From: an uncultured Veillonella sp.
GTDB taxonomy: Bacteria > Bacillota > Negativicutes > Veillonellales > Veillonellaceae
DNA: 64,000 bases
Direction: 5' to 3'
NCBI RefSeq assembly: GCF_905209685.1
Contig: NZ_CAJLUB010000002.1
Location: forward strand, 7,534-71,533
The stretch's first letter is position 1. Every line of letters starts with the position of its first letter. The notes under the pieces were generated by a model, which saw only the letters and a program-made list of their open reading frames with translations, was not told the DNA's origin and did not search any database. The position numbers and the translations under genes are program-made. This document shows, piece after piece, positions 33,901 through 41,677 of this stretch.

Positions 33901-36081
33901 GATAGTGTTTCGTTTGAAAATGCAGTACAAGATATTATTGGTGAGGCTACAGAAACATTTGGTGGTGCAGAGGGTGATGTGTTTAACAAACTCAACAACC
34001 AAACTAAGATGGATGCAGTAAGCGGTAAGCTATATGGTTTCCATTTAGCATTAATGAAAGTTGAAACATTCTTACGTAGAATGGGTGGCGGTAAAAATGG
34101 GTTCGCAGTTAAATACATATATGACCCTATCAGTAGAGCGACACAAGCATTCAACGAACGTAAAGAAATCTCTATGCGTAGATTGGCAAAAGATGTAGGG
34201 ATATATTCCAAACGTGAATTATTTGATATGCGTAATGACCACTTGTACACAGTTGGTGAGTTATACGGCTTAACCAAAGAGCAACTTATCATGATTGCCC
34301 TTAACTGGGGTACAGAGAGCAATAGGCAACGTGTAATGGAAACCACAAAAGCAAATGAGGTTGAAATTGAACGTGCATTCCAAGAACACATGACTGATAA
34401 GGACTGGGAGTTTGTTATTCGTACATGGGATCATATCAATTCGTTTTATGAAGAACGCAGCCGAGTACAAGAGGAATTGTACGGAAACCCATTGAAGAAA
34501 GTAAAAGGTTTAACATTTACTATCGGTGGTAGAAACATTGAGGGGCAATATTTCCCAATCGTGTACAACCCTAAAGTCAATGCATCCGTTAGTGATAACC
34601 AAGTTGAAGATATTGCTAAAACTATGGTAAGTAGTAATGCAGTATGGGGTACTGGTATGAGCGCCACTAAATCACGTTTGGATGTAGTCAAAGATAAATC
34701 ATTGTTACTTGACTTTGATGTAATTCCTAATGCTATTACAGAGGCTATTAACCACGTTACAATGCGTAAAGCGGTAACTGATGTTAATAAGCTAATCAGT
34801 AACAGAGAATTGCAAAACTACATTGTAGATAAATTCGGTGCTGATACTTACCAATTCTTACGAACTTGGGTTAGAGATAACTGGCAAGATGAACCAGCAA
34901 AGGTTAGTGCGTTTGATAGATTAGTACTTACACTAAAGAAAAATACATCAACCGCAGTCATGGCTGGTAGAGTATCGGTAGCATTACAAAATGCGTTGAA
35001 CTTACCAGTGGCGTTTTATCGTATCGGTGTAGGCAATACGATTAGAGCAATCAATCATGCTGGTTTAGGGTTCTATGGACACGGAACTACTACGTATAAC
35101 AACACTAGAGATTTTGTGTTAGCACAATCAGTCTTCATGCGTGAGCGTGTTCAAACTTTGGATAAAGACTTGAAAAAAGGCTTATCTATTGGCGGTAAAG
35201 GCATTCGTATTAATGACACTAACATTGCTAATTATAGAGCAGAACAACTAGCAGATATTCGAGATGATATAAATCAAATGGGTTTCAGATTGCTTACGGA
35301 AACAGACTTTGCCTTATCTATCCCAGTATGGAAGTTTGCATATGATCAAAAGCAAGCGGAACTAATTGGTAAAGAGGGTGTAAGCCCTGAATGGATAGAA
35401 CAACAATCTATCGAGGCTGGCGATAGAGCAGTCAGAGATATATTTGGTAGTGGTGATACTAAAGATGCTGCTGCTATTCAACGTGCTAGAAGTTCTGTTA
35501 TGCAAATGTTCGTACCATTCTATTCCTACGCTAATACGCTTTATAACATTATTACGGAGGGTAACTACGCACGGAAAGATACAGGTGATTACGCAAGGTT
35601 CGTTAAAATGCTGTGGTGGACATTGATTTCACAAGCAGTAGGTATGATGGCTTACAAAGCTATGACAAATGGTGATGATGATAAGCCTGAAGATTTAGCT
35701 AAGTCATTTATCGAAGAATTAGTTGCACAAGGTACTATGGGTATTCCTTTGGTTAGGGATATAACCAATATGGCTATGAAGTTTGTATTGGGAGAAAGAC
35801 CTTATAATAAAGGAAACACAGTATTAGCTACAAGCATAGCAGAAAAATTCTACGATGTTGGAAACGCTATTATGTCAGACAAGAAAGATGGTGTTGATTT
35901 AGGCAGAAGTCTTAGTCAGTTAGCGAACAGGGCAACTGGTTTTAGTGATACTGTTACAGATGGACTATGGACATTAGCTAAATATGCGTTCACCGATACC
36001 GATGCAAAACTAGAAGATGTAATCATGGCTATTGCATTTGACCGCAGATTAAAAACTAAAAAAGATAAAAAGAAACATTGA
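27997..36081 (+). CDS. Giant polyvalent ejection protein with nuclease-like, ADP-ribosyltransferase-like and zincin-like domains
   Basis: 2694 residues. In order: an N-terminal helical part; a glycine-zipper membrane segment (~258-295); long helical regions; at ~880-1085 a segment resembling PBECR/MuF-C nuclease-type domains (NPSAIFSADNGQKIIIITEV, SYYARNTN); at ~1090-1355 an ADP-ribosyltransferase-like polyvalent domain (AWHGSPHDFDEFDLG, FYGWGLYFAKNKEMAKNY); a zinc-peptidase-like STFLHEMGHVFFDD at ~1385-1398; coiled coils (~1700-1850); and a C-terminal polyvalent-associated region with FVPFYSYANTLYNI. It follows gp14- and gp15-like genes, so it is the gp16-like protein ejected ahead of the DNA, probably delivering enzymes into the host. 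The ~880-1355 stretch looks more AT-rich than its flanks, suggesting module gain. Domain names rest on motif recognition. Confidence 0.75.
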   Translation: MSNNPWKIEQQKINPFINKDGDHGELGTPVNGVVGNAVDAVKQVGNALGSLSDAPYLVDTTGSGKDRTLQTVSTIGEALKENPIINNPALQAASARFIYASSDAVKANAALDYANKLNIGADVILNSGETGFTRAAYLANQVDRGRTVQSLYDEYPELYKIKYGSQSEAIYGLENLQSIKSTHGIWDSIQQNVWSINDQMKLGDAGYELSNTTDPKKIEELTNEIQRLQTNLSNYRHADGLDIAQAVIGETAGQGYMMAKQGGIGAVAGAVAGALIGGLATEGVGVGAGAATGAKWGGGADMAYNMYKMSFGNKYIELIQKKDANGNRVYTDQEANQYAMSYAAIDAGIEFAATAAMGKAFKAVAPKGMIAKAISAGVGDTVKTFDRGIGTTVAQMAKNSIKAGVPELFEEGLQDVNEKVQHNLTRKDNDPEGYYSVGDIAIGSLDAMKQALPAVIGFGAIGGAVGGVRTAKAFRDFQKLTPEQQQAAIIAEQNRNGAVIMDNVRKDSTTNKIAKENPELYGKIVQAQGDKVGVSTQYVDVAELVQSENGQLAIRDMVDNGLVTQEEVKAAIEADAPVEIPIGSYAQVSMNLSDETVDALKQTSYFTRGGMSLATLERAKQEVDVAKSVLKDDTSKRAERIKDDIIRNEFEGASDIDREVLNEVLSDPTNIKRNFNNLLHTLKEQYRETYASDFDNADKSINDAVSTSIEPQWLTDYKANNGGKAPRTNAERRRAAYEYSRATTTASLDGNADALAQSDAHYADMEHMLMQIESLEAMKDKVFELANNDIALRMQLSKSGYDVYNEVVKAISESTNRKQRETAKANALLMAQHADIMAQYMRQMGKGGYTAMDYFRDSVRINMNAKYDNQKGYNQNTKAVWESKLDKVLSDWANNVDNANNIGSKKTIDIMDSPLVFDLINLDLKRIKITGGVLHKILRAPVFDSNGKRILSGHNDTVSIDMLKQLPNTIANPSAIFSADNGQKIIIITEVIGLNGKPIMMPILLNKYNNRGDYHVVQSYYARNTNIAYYDLLLGGDLIYINKERLSNNPKNQPPWLGGIKLSRSFINSIPNENDLDNLRKKHNYQYYQTAWHGSPHDFDEFDLGAIGSGEGAQFYGWGLYFAKNKEMAKNYKEVLSNVHETDKSSLFKVDIPESNKMLDWNQTLNIQPKEIQEQIIDAINSLDTLQKDAFINAYRSDHSYNGNRHVKEVNDIYQGLETDLNYVGKYEEKETLNKIVQRNADRLAKKYGFDDWGSADKNKLKAIIGDNLEKARIELDALTQEDNQKVISYKDNINNLFSEGNSFGLNIYKSLSTALGGDKLASEYLNEHGIKGITYEGIEDGRCYVVFDDKAIKVIEKYNQSVNGMTEIMKDGERIISIFKTADRSTFLHEMGHVFFDDIQKLASMENAPEQLVTDWNKLKEWSGWVDGENVDNTKAHEKFARGWESYLRSGEAPTSALQRVFRQFSKWLTYIYRSVQRLGGEVPSDIKDVMARMIATQEDIEAYAEQQQLEQFEKTELYKQLSEQDQARMQSYIADVKEKAKERVMRKLMKELDNRPIKEWDEEKDAIQIEIEKRLIEQYPIYKEHQRYNVFGESALKDTQYKTVEELEQAEVEQTGATFNDAINQEMDNAKAEFMSDNNVGKTNEQIAEEILLSTQGQMKLTEEESKIIQQSTNRELAKNWALLERIRKLDANAETIDTELDEIEKEVKPTKYDELKSDKKKVDAALTDTTKQLEKAEERIKRLQDMLNNRINNVRSIRGAGLGTISDYMERARKELGALPISNAIQFKTYQNKAVTAGKKADRALAVGDVDKALGFKREQMLQQARARVAFENFEKSKKLRLKLKQQLQRMTRPKNPIAIEPNMRYFYAHMAYQMGLTKYDGLAPTDGFDMDSVLAALDPDVGILNQQSMVQLEPWIVEMFYSKTPKPFRSITMNELETLEELMTGMYKNGRNEYEGTTILNDAGDSVSFENAVQDIIGEATETFGGAEGDVFNKLNNQTKMDAVSGKLYGFHLALMKVETFLRRMGGGKNGFAVKYIYDPISRATQAFNERKEISMRRLAKDVGIYSKRELFDMRNDHLYTVGELYGLTKEQLIMIALNWGTESNRQRVMETTKANEVEIERAFQEHMTDKDWEFVIRTWDHINSFYEERSRVQEELYGNPLKKVKGLTFTIGGRNIEGQYFPIVYNPKVNASVSDNQVEDIAKTMVSSNAVWGTGMSATKSRLDVVKDKSLLLDFDVIPNAITEAINHVTMRKAVTDVNKLISNRELQNYIVDKFGADTYQFLRTWVRDNWQDEPAKVSAFDRLVLTLKKNTSTAVMAGRVSVALQNALNLPVAFYRIGVGNTIRAINHAGLGFYGHGTTTYNNTRDFVLAQSVFMRERVQTLDKDLKKGLSIGGKGIRINDTNIANYRAEQLADIRDDINQMGFRLLTETDFALSIPVWKFAYDQKQAELIGKEGVSPEWIEQQSIEAGDRAVRDIFGSGDTKDAAAIQRARSSVMQMFVPFYSYANTLYNIITEGNYARKDTGDYARFVKMLWWTLISQAVGMMAYKAMTNGDDDKPEDLAKSFIEELVAQGTMGIPLVRDITNMAMKFVLGERPYNKGNTVLATSIAEKFYDVGNAIMSDKKDGVDLGRSLSQLANRATGFSDTVTDGLWTLAKYAFTDTDAKLEDVIMAIAFDRRLKTKKDKKKH

Positions 36082-36088
36082 TAAATAA

Positions 36089-36111
36089 GGACTATCCATA
36101 ATGGGTAGTCC
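36089..36111 (+). terminator. Hairpin, weak terminator before the tail fibre gene
   Basis: GGACTATCC / GGGTAGTCC, 9-bp stem with 5-nt loop, followed by a T/A-rich stretch. It covers an in-frame ATG at 36101, which argues for the tail fibre starting further downstream. Confidence 0.5.
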
Positions 36112-36142
36112 TATTTATATACAACTGAAAGGGGATGTTAAA

Positions 36143-38620
36143 TTGACACCAGAAGTACTAAAACCATCTGTAGTGTATCAATGTGATGGGAGAAATAAGA
36201 AGTTTATTTTCCCATATGATTTCGTGCAAATCGAGGATATTAAACTAACTATCGTTGATGAAGATGGTACAGAGGCGGTACAAGTAGGCAATATCGATTA
36301 TGACGAAAACACCAAATCGGTAATTTACCCAGCTAATGGGGATGCACTAGCCGTAGGGCAAAAGGTTATCCTAGAACGTAAAACACCAATTTCACAAGAT
36401 ATGGACTTGCCTGATGAGTATCCATTCGAGAATATCGAACACGCAACCGATAAGATCATACTCATTTTACAGGAAATGAAAGCGGAACTAGACCGCTCCT
36501 TAAAAATTCGAGTGGATAGCGACAAAAACGCTAATGAAGTTGCAAAAGATATTGTAGAGCGTTCCGTAAAAGCTGCTAATGATGCAATTAATGCAATGAA
36601 TGTTATTTCTGAAAAGTCCGATAAAATTAATGCTAACGCAGATATAATCAACCGATTGGGCGAAGAAATCAAAACAATAGCATCGACTGTTGATGATAAA
36701 TTGGCCACGGCTAATACCGCACTTGATACATCCTCAACTAATGTTGCGACCGCAGAACGATTAGTCAGAGATGCAAAGGCTTATGCAGGTCAAACAACCG
36801 TTGATAAACGAGATATTAATAATCTTGTAGACCAAGCTAAGACCTTAAAGAATGACATTGATAATAAACAAACATCAATAGCAAGTAATGCTATCAAGGC
36901 AACAGATGCTGCTAAACGTGCTGAAGTCGCAGCAGCTAAAGCAGAACAAATTGCATTGCCTAATGGCGGTGGCTTAATCACAAAAACAGAGGCAGATACA
37001 AAGTTTATTCCTAAAGATAGCTTGTATGGCATTGTTTCCGTAAAAGACTTTGGGGCGGTAGGCGATGGTGTAGCAGATGATACCGCAGCATTTAAACGTG
37101 CTAACGATAATCTAAAAAATAAAATCTTGTTGATACCTAATGGCATCTACAAAATCAATGAGCATCTATCGTTTAACACAGTCGATAGCGTAATGGATAT
37201 GGGTACTTATAGCAATATCAAGCCGTTCTATCCGACTGAAACACCAATGCTTAAAGGTGCAAATAACATTGCGTTTGTAAAAAACATCCAATACGGCGAT
37301 GAGGTGAACCAATGCCAAGGGTTCACTTACAATGATAAAAAGAACGTGTTCGTATTAGCTTGTATCAATAGCGATGGTACTAATCAAGTACTCTACGAAC
37401 TCAATTCATCCACGTTTGAAATTGTAGGTACGTATAAGTTTAATGACCCAGATAAGATGGGGCATTGTAACACTATGTGCTATAACAAGAACACTAACAA
37501 AATTTATCTTGCCAATGGCTTAAAAAATGGTAATAACCTAACAGTACTTAATGCAGACACAATGCAATATGAACGTACTATCACATTGAATGAACGTGTA
37601 TTTAATATTGGCTATGACCCAATCACACGTACTTATGTAAGTATCGTACCTATTAGCGGTCAACAACGCTTGCGTGAAATCAACTTATACAATGATGATT
37701 TTGTGAAAATGAAAACATATCAAGTTGATTACCAATACGATGATTTTAATAACAATGGTGCTTTCATGTTAAATGGATGCATTATGAGTGCTACTTTGGG
37801 TAGTTTAGTAGAATGTACACCATTTGGCACAGTTAAACAGATTATTGAAATCAATAGAACTACTGAAATTGAAGATATAGCTTACTACAACGGAAAATTC
37901 TATTTTGCGGTCTTAACAGAAAAACCTAATAAGAGACACCAAGTTGATATTTATGTTGGTGATCCAAATAAAGATTATCAAAACTCTATCAATACTGCAC
38001 GATTGGCAACGCTTGATTACTTGAAACTAACTGGCGGTACATTGAATGGCGCACTTAAAATGGCTAATAACATTTTGATTGAGGGTTATAAACCTGATGG
38101 TCATGGTGTTGGTATGGCTAAGGTGTCTACCGCTGGTAACGTAGAACTTGGCGATAACTCCGTTAATACGTTTATTAAAGGTAAGGAATTTAAGCACTAT
38201 GATGGTACAGATAGTTTCACAGTACTTACCACCAAACATTACGGAACGGCAATTTATAAGAAAAAGGATATAGACGATAACTTTGTTAAGAAAACAGAAG
38301 TAGACCAATTAGGTTTTCCATATACGAAAATTGAGGCGGCTACAGACTGGAACACACTCACAACACAAGGTGCAATCGAAATCAATTTTGATGGCGGTGC
38401 TAACAACCCACCACGTAGCCATAAACAAGGCATGTTAATCGTAATGAATTTTGGCAAAGGTGCGATGATAGACCAAACATTCCATGCGTTTAATGGTGAA
38501 ACATATCATCGTATGTTCATGGCTGGCACATGGAAGTCTTGGGGCAGGGTTCAAACATCCTTAAATAGCCGATTGAAATTGTGGAGTGCTAATGGTGGAA
38601 ATGAGGTGTATGTTGAATAA
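36143..38620 (+). CDS. Tail fibre / tailspike protein
   Basis: About 825 residues. TTG start chosen: GAAAGGGGATG lies just upstream, while ATG 36101 sits in a hairpin. Residues ~1-120 match the T7 gp17 N-terminal attachment domain (FIFPYDFVQIEDIKLTIVDE, ILERKTPISQDMDLPDEYPF). A coiled coil follows (~130-280), then a pectate-lyase-like beta-helix start (VKDFGAVGDGVADDTAAF, ~300), repeated beta strands, and a C-terminal receptor-type domain (NNPPRSHKQGMLIVMNFG ... GTWKSWGRVQ). It recognises the host surface and may degrade glycan; no catalytic residues assigned. Confidence 0.85.
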   Translation: MTPEVLKPSVVYQCDGRNKKFIFPYDFVQIEDIKLTIVDEDGTEAVQVGNIDYDENTKSVIYPANGDALAVGQKVILERKTPISQDMDLPDEYPFENIEHATDKIILILQEMKAELDRSLKIRVDSDKNANEVAKDIVERSVKAANDAINAMNVISEKSDKINANADIINRLGEEIKTIASTVDDKLATANTALDTSSTNVATAERLVRDAKAYAGQTTVDKRDINNLVDQAKTLKNDIDNKQTSIASNAIKATDAAKRAEVAAAKAEQIALPNGGGLITKTEADTKFIPKDSLYGIVSVKDFGAVGDGVADDTAAFKRANDNLKNKILLIPNGIYKINEHLSFNTVDSVMDMGTYSNIKPFYPTETPMLKGANNIAFVKNIQYGDEVNQCQGFTYNDKKNVFVLACINSDGTNQVLYELNSSTFEIVGTYKFNDPDKMGHCNTMCYNKNTNKIYLANGLKNGNNLTVLNADTMQYERTITLNERVFNIGYDPITRTYVSIVPISGQQRLREINLYNDDFVKMKTYQVDYQYDDFNNNGAFMLNGCIMSATLGSLVECTPFGTVKQIIEINRTTEIEDIAYYNGKFYFAVLTEKPNKRHQVDIYVGDPNKDYQNSINTARLATLDYLKLTGGTLNGALKMANNILIEGYKPDGHGVGMAKVSTAGNVELGDNSVNTFIKGKEFKHYDGTDSFTVLTTKHYGTAIYKKKDIDDNFVKKTEVDQLGFPYTKIEAATDWNTLTTQGAIEINFDGGANNPPRSHKQGMLIVMNFGKGAMIDQTFHAFNGETYHRMFMAGTWKSWGRVQTSLNSRLKLWSANGGNEVYVE

Positions 38621-39105
38621 TGCCTAACTTAAAAGTTAAGAAATGGAACGATACACTAACATTTGAACTAACTGATAACTTGCGTGATGTAGGCGAAAAG
38701 CGACTACCAATAGTTATTAATGGTAAAACATATTATGCACGATTAGGGGCGGATAAAACCGCCCTTGTGGTGCAACGCACATCTAATGGTGCTAAGAGTT
38801 ATGTTCAAACAAGTCCTATTTTATTTACTACTTGGAATTGGCAAAAGTACCCTGCAGACATTAGGGGTACAGAAAAAATGTTTGTGTACTTACCTAAAGG
38901 TAGGTATAGAGCGACTGTTAATGGACAAAATGATAAAACAAATGAATTTACGATTGCTACATCAACAGATATTGAAGTTAATGTAAGTTTAGGTAATAAC
39001 GTAGAGGGCGCACAAAAAGCAACATTTAATGTTAATGGGTGGAGAGATTGGGTGTACCTCACTAGGCATTTACTAAAAATTAAGATAGAACGAATTGGGG
39101 AGTAA
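38620..39105 (+). CDS. Hypothetical tail-associated protein
   Basis: 161 residues, beta-rich and basic (MPNLKVKKWNDTLTFELTDN). ATG overlaps the tail fibre stop by one base. Could be a fibre-associated or chaperone protein; no family recognised. Confidence 0.5.
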   Translation: MPNLKVKKWNDTLTFELTDNLRDVGEKRLPIVINGKTYYARLGADKTALVVQRTSNGAKSYVQTSPILFTTWNWQKYPADIRGTEKMFVYLPKGRYRATVNGQNDKTNEFTIATSTDIEVNVSLGNNVEGAQKATFNVNGWRDWVYLTRHLLKIKIERIGE

Positions 39106-39107
39106 GT

Positions 39108-39653
39108 ATGATTGAAGTTGTATTATCACCTTTTTTAGCAGAGGGGTTTAACGTAGTAGAGGCGGTGCGAATATCACTAGCTATATTTACGAGTGTTGTG
39201 TTGGTTTTTATTGATACATTGTTGCGTGTCTTAGTTGAGGCACGTAACTACAATCTAGCCACGAATAGAGAGTGTACTTTAAAGAATACTTTCATGGCCA
39301 TCATTTGGCGAGGTTGGGCGCCAGTCGAAATCAATGGCAAGATACATAGATTTTTAGTAAGCGGAAAGCTAAGGGCAGATATGACTAAGAAGTTAGTTAA
39401 ATCTTATCCTTGGCTTTTCTTATTGTCATTTATCATGTTGATATTGCCTGATGTAGATGTTCCTGTATTAGGCAGAATTGATGTATTTCTATCCACCTTA
39501 ATATATCTAGTACCTATCGTGGTTGAGTTAGCAAGTATAGTTGAAAACATGATTGAACTTGAATTTGTGGAAAGTATATGGTTTCAACGTGCGATGAATT
39601 TGTTTAAAGAGTTGATAGCGTTCGTTAAATCAATAAAGGATGCGATTAAATGA
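39108..39653 (+). CDS. Putative holin
   Basis: 181 residues with about three transmembrane segments (~20-45, 95-115, 123-148) and a charged C-terminal tail. Located directly before a small membrane protein and the endolysin, as expected for a holin. Larger than many holins; family assignment not certain. Would permeabilise the inner membrane at lysis. Confidence 0.65.
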   Translation: MIEVVLSPFLAEGFNVVEAVRISLAIFTSVVLVFIDTLLRVLVEARNYNLATNRECTLKNTFMAIIWRGWAPVEINGKIHRFLVSGKLRADMTKKLVKSYPWLFLLSFIMLILPDVDVPVLGRIDVFLSTLIYLVPIVVELASIVENMIELEFVESIWFQRAMNLFKELIAFVKSIKDAIK

Positions 39654-39841
39654 AGATACATTATGAGGATACTATAACCTTAGTAGCACTAGCGACTGCA
39701 TTAATCATGACTATTTATCTTGAACAGAAAGATTTGGCAAGTGTAATAGTTGGTGTGTTAGGCGGTTATATCGGTGCTACTGGTGGTGTTAAGCGTTCCC
39801 AATATATGAATGGGGGCAGCAATGACAAAGAAAAGGAGTAA
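39650..39841 (+). CDS. Small membrane protein, second holin or antiholin
   Basis: 63 residues with two close hydrophobic segments (~8-25 and 28-48) and a hydrophilic charged tail, the layout of class II holins. ATGA overlap with the preceding holin-like gene, six bases before the endolysin. Confidence 0.6.
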   Translation: MKIHYEDTITLVALATALIMTIYLEQKDLASVIVGVLGGYIGATGGVKRSQYMNGGSNDKEKE

Positions 39842-39846
39842 TTACA

Positions 39847-40506
39847 ATGGCTGAATTAGGACAGTTGAGTGCTGAATATGAAAGTAATGGTGATCCAGCG
39901 TGTGTATCTAGTGGCATCAATGATGCTGGCGGTATCTCTTATGGTACATACCAACTAGCAAGTAATTGTGGTAGTGTTGATGCATTTCTTGGATGGGGGT
40001 TAAAGCAAGATGGCTTTTACAAGGACTACGCAAGAGCCTTGATTGATAGTGGTGAAATCAATTCTGATGGCTTTATTGCTAAGTGGCAAGAGTTGGGTAC
40101 GCTTGATGCGGTAGGCTTTGAGAAAATGCAGCATGACTATATTAAAAGTGCTTACTATGATGTAGCGTGTGAGTACCTAAGACAGAATATGTTTAATGTG
40201 GAAAAACATTCCAATGCATTAAAGGATGTAGTGTGGAGTCGAGCGGTACAGTATGGTACTGGTGAAATCGTTAATATGTTCAATGATGCGTTGAAGTTAA
40301 TGGAAAAAGCATTAGATATCGAATTAACAAATCTATCCTATATCGATGATAAGCGTTTTGATTATGACCTTATCGCTGGTATCTATGATACGTGCATGAG
40401 CCTTGAATGGAATAGTAGCGTGTTACGTGAAAGTCTAAATAATCGATTTGCTGATGAAAAGTTTAAGGCTTTAAAAATGCTAATGGAAGAGGTAGAGGGG
40501 GCATAG
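39847..40506 (+). CDS. Endolysin (lysozyme-like)
   Basis: 219 residues. LSAEYESNGDPACVSSGIND with Glu12 as candidate catalytic residue, followed by GGISYGTYQLAS, an arrangement typical of lysozyme/lytic-transglycosylase-like phage lysins. No signal peptide, so export would depend on the holin. AAAAGGAG ribosome binding site. Position between holin-like and spanin-like genes supports peptidoglycan degradation. Exact bond specificity unknown. Confidence 0.75.
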   Translation: MAELGQLSAEYESNGDPACVSSGINDAGGISYGTYQLASNCGSVDAFLGWGLKQDGFYKDYARALIDSGEINSDGFIAKWQELGTLDAVGFEKMQHDYIKSAYYDVACEYLRQNMFNVEKHSNALKDVVWSRAVQYGTGEIVNMFNDALKLMEKALDIELTNLSYIDDKRFDYDLIAGIYDTCMSLEWNSSVLRESLNNRFADEKFKALKMLMEEVEGA

Positions 40507-40510
40507 GTGA

Positions 40511-41089
40511 ATGTTTTATCTACGTAAGGTACTAACTTATATAAAAACACATAAACGCACCGCACAGGTGCTAATTCCTATGTTGGTATTTATGTTAGTG
40601 TGTATGGGATGCTATCATTTGTATAAACAGAAACAGGTTGAAAAACCAGTTGTAATCACACAACAACAATCTAAATCTCCAAAGGAATTGGCCAAGGCAA
40701 TTCATGTTACAGAACAACAAGCAAAAGAAGTTATTTCCATTAGGGAAAAAACTCAACCAGTAGCGACTTATTACACACAAGCACCGACTGTAGAAAAAGC
40801 TGCAGAAAAGGTTAAACAGGATATTGCACATAGCAACCCTAATTTACCTAAAGCAGCGACTGAAAAAACTGATAGAACGGCTGTAGTTGCTAATACAGAG
40901 GAACAAAAAGTTGATGTGTATAAAATAAATCTAAATAAAGAACATAAGATAAAAGCTGGTGTTACTGTGATTGATAAAAAGATGTATGAAACTATCGGCT
41001 ATCAAGCTGGTAGAGTTGAAATGCTAGGGCATTTTGAGGGAACACAATTTAAAGGTGGTAGTGTACTTTATACAGTAAAGGCATGGTGA
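40511..41089 (+). CDS. Rz-like inner-membrane spanin (putative)
   Basis: 192 residues: short cytoplasmic N-terminus, one transmembrane segment (~19-38), then a long periplasmic helical region (SPKELAKAIHVTEQQAKEVI) and a C-terminal globular part. Type II membrane topology directly after the endolysin is that of i-spanins, which diderm hosts require for outer membrane disruption. No embedded or following o-spanin lipoprotein was found. Longer than lambda Rz. Confidence 0.6.
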   Translation: MFYLRKVLTYIKTHKRTAQVLIPMLVFMLVCMGCYHLYKQKQVEKPVVITQQQSKSPKELAKAIHVTEQQAKEVISIREKTQPVATYYTQAPTVEKAAEKVKQDIAHSNPNLPKAATEKTDRTAVVANTEEQKVDVYKINLNKEHKIKAGVTVIDKKMYETIGYQAGRVEMLGHFEGTQFKGGSVLYTVKAW

Positions 41090-41153
41090 TCTAATCTATC
41101 TCCGAGTTACACGGCTTGTAACAACTACTTATTCACTAAGAAAGGGAAACATT

Positions 41154-41321
41154 ATGGCACAAGTATTTACATTCGATGGAAAAACACATCAATTCGCAGA
41201 AGATATTCAACCAAATCAAGAGGGGTTATATATGGCAACTTTGGTTGACCAAGACAACGTGCGTTGTGAAATGTGGTTTGTTAATGGTGAATTGCACCGC
41301 TTAGTAGAACTAGATAAATAA
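41154..41321 (+). CDS. Small hypothetical phage protein
   Basis: 55 residues (MAQVFTFDGKTHQFAEDIQP ... LHRLVELDK), with an AAAGGGA box before the ATG and a terminator five bases after the stop. Acidic, beta-rich. Last phage gene before the right attachment region. Too short for most ORF cutoffs but well supported by its signals. Confidence 0.65.
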   Translation: MAQVFTFDGKTHQFAEDIQPNQEGLYMATLVDQDNVRCEMWFVNGELHRLVELDK

Positions 41322-41325
41322 AACA

Positions 41326-41360
41326 AAAAGAGGGTAGCGTAATTGCTACCCTCTTTTTTA
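41326..41360 (+). terminator. Intrinsic terminator of the late operon
   Basis: AAGAGGGTAGC / GCTACCCTCTT stem with a short loop and TTTTTTA tail. It marks the end of prophage transcription just inside the right end. Confidence 0.92.
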
Positions 41361-41364
41361 TTGC

Positions 41365-41385
41365 CGTCAAAAATTCGTCAAAAAA
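41365..41385 (+). repeat. Integrase arm-type direct repeats, right prophage end
   Basis: CGTCAAAAAT (41365-41374) and CGTCAAAAAA (41376-41385), 112 bp inside the right core, matching the pair at 814-833. See the left copy for interpretation. Confidence 0.6.
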
Positions 41386-41497
41386 TGAATTTTAAATATT
41401 GTGTTTTGTGTAAGTGGTTTTATTAAACCATGATACAAAACTTTGATTATTACAACGTATTTTGAAATTTGAAATAAATTAATAAGATATAACCTTT

Positions 41498-41505
41498 TAT
41501 GATTG
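41498..41505 (+). other. attR core (right prophage-chromosome junction)
   Basis: TATGATTG, identical to 743-750. Downstream the pilin frame resumes without a break. The preceding ~110 bp are AT-rich prophage end with no ORF. Confidence 0.8.
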
Positions 41506-41669
41506 ACAAGAATGTAGATACACCGCCAACTGTAGAAAATCTATATAAAGAAGGCTATCTTACAGAACATGTTAAAACTGCAAAAGATAAGGAATATACC
41601 ATTACTTATGAAGCGGTTAATGGTGGTACTGCGAAGGCAGTTGTAGTTAAAGCCCCTGATGCACCTTAA
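41499..41669 (+). pseudogene. Major type IV pilin gene, 3' part displaced by the prophage
   Basis: 57 codons including stop, encoding MIDKNVDTPPTVENLYKEGY ... NGGTAKAVVVKAPDAP, the C-terminal domain of the pilin begun at 468. Frame and codon phase join exactly at the att core. It has an ATG by chance of the core sequence but no ribosome binding site, so it is probably untranslated in the lysogen. Confidence 0.88.
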
Positions 41670-41677
41670 TCGTAATT

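Noticed and set aside
36101-36142. ATG 36101 as the tail fibre start
   Set aside because: This codon lies in a 9-bp hairpin without a Shine-Dalgarno sequence, whereas TTG 36143 follows GAAAGGGGATG.
814-41385. CGTCAAAAAT repeats as the attachment core
   Set aside because: They are longer shared repeats than TATGATTG, but recombining there would not restore the pilin frame: the 110 bp between 41386 and 41498 contains stops and no pilin-like sequence. Arm sites fit better.
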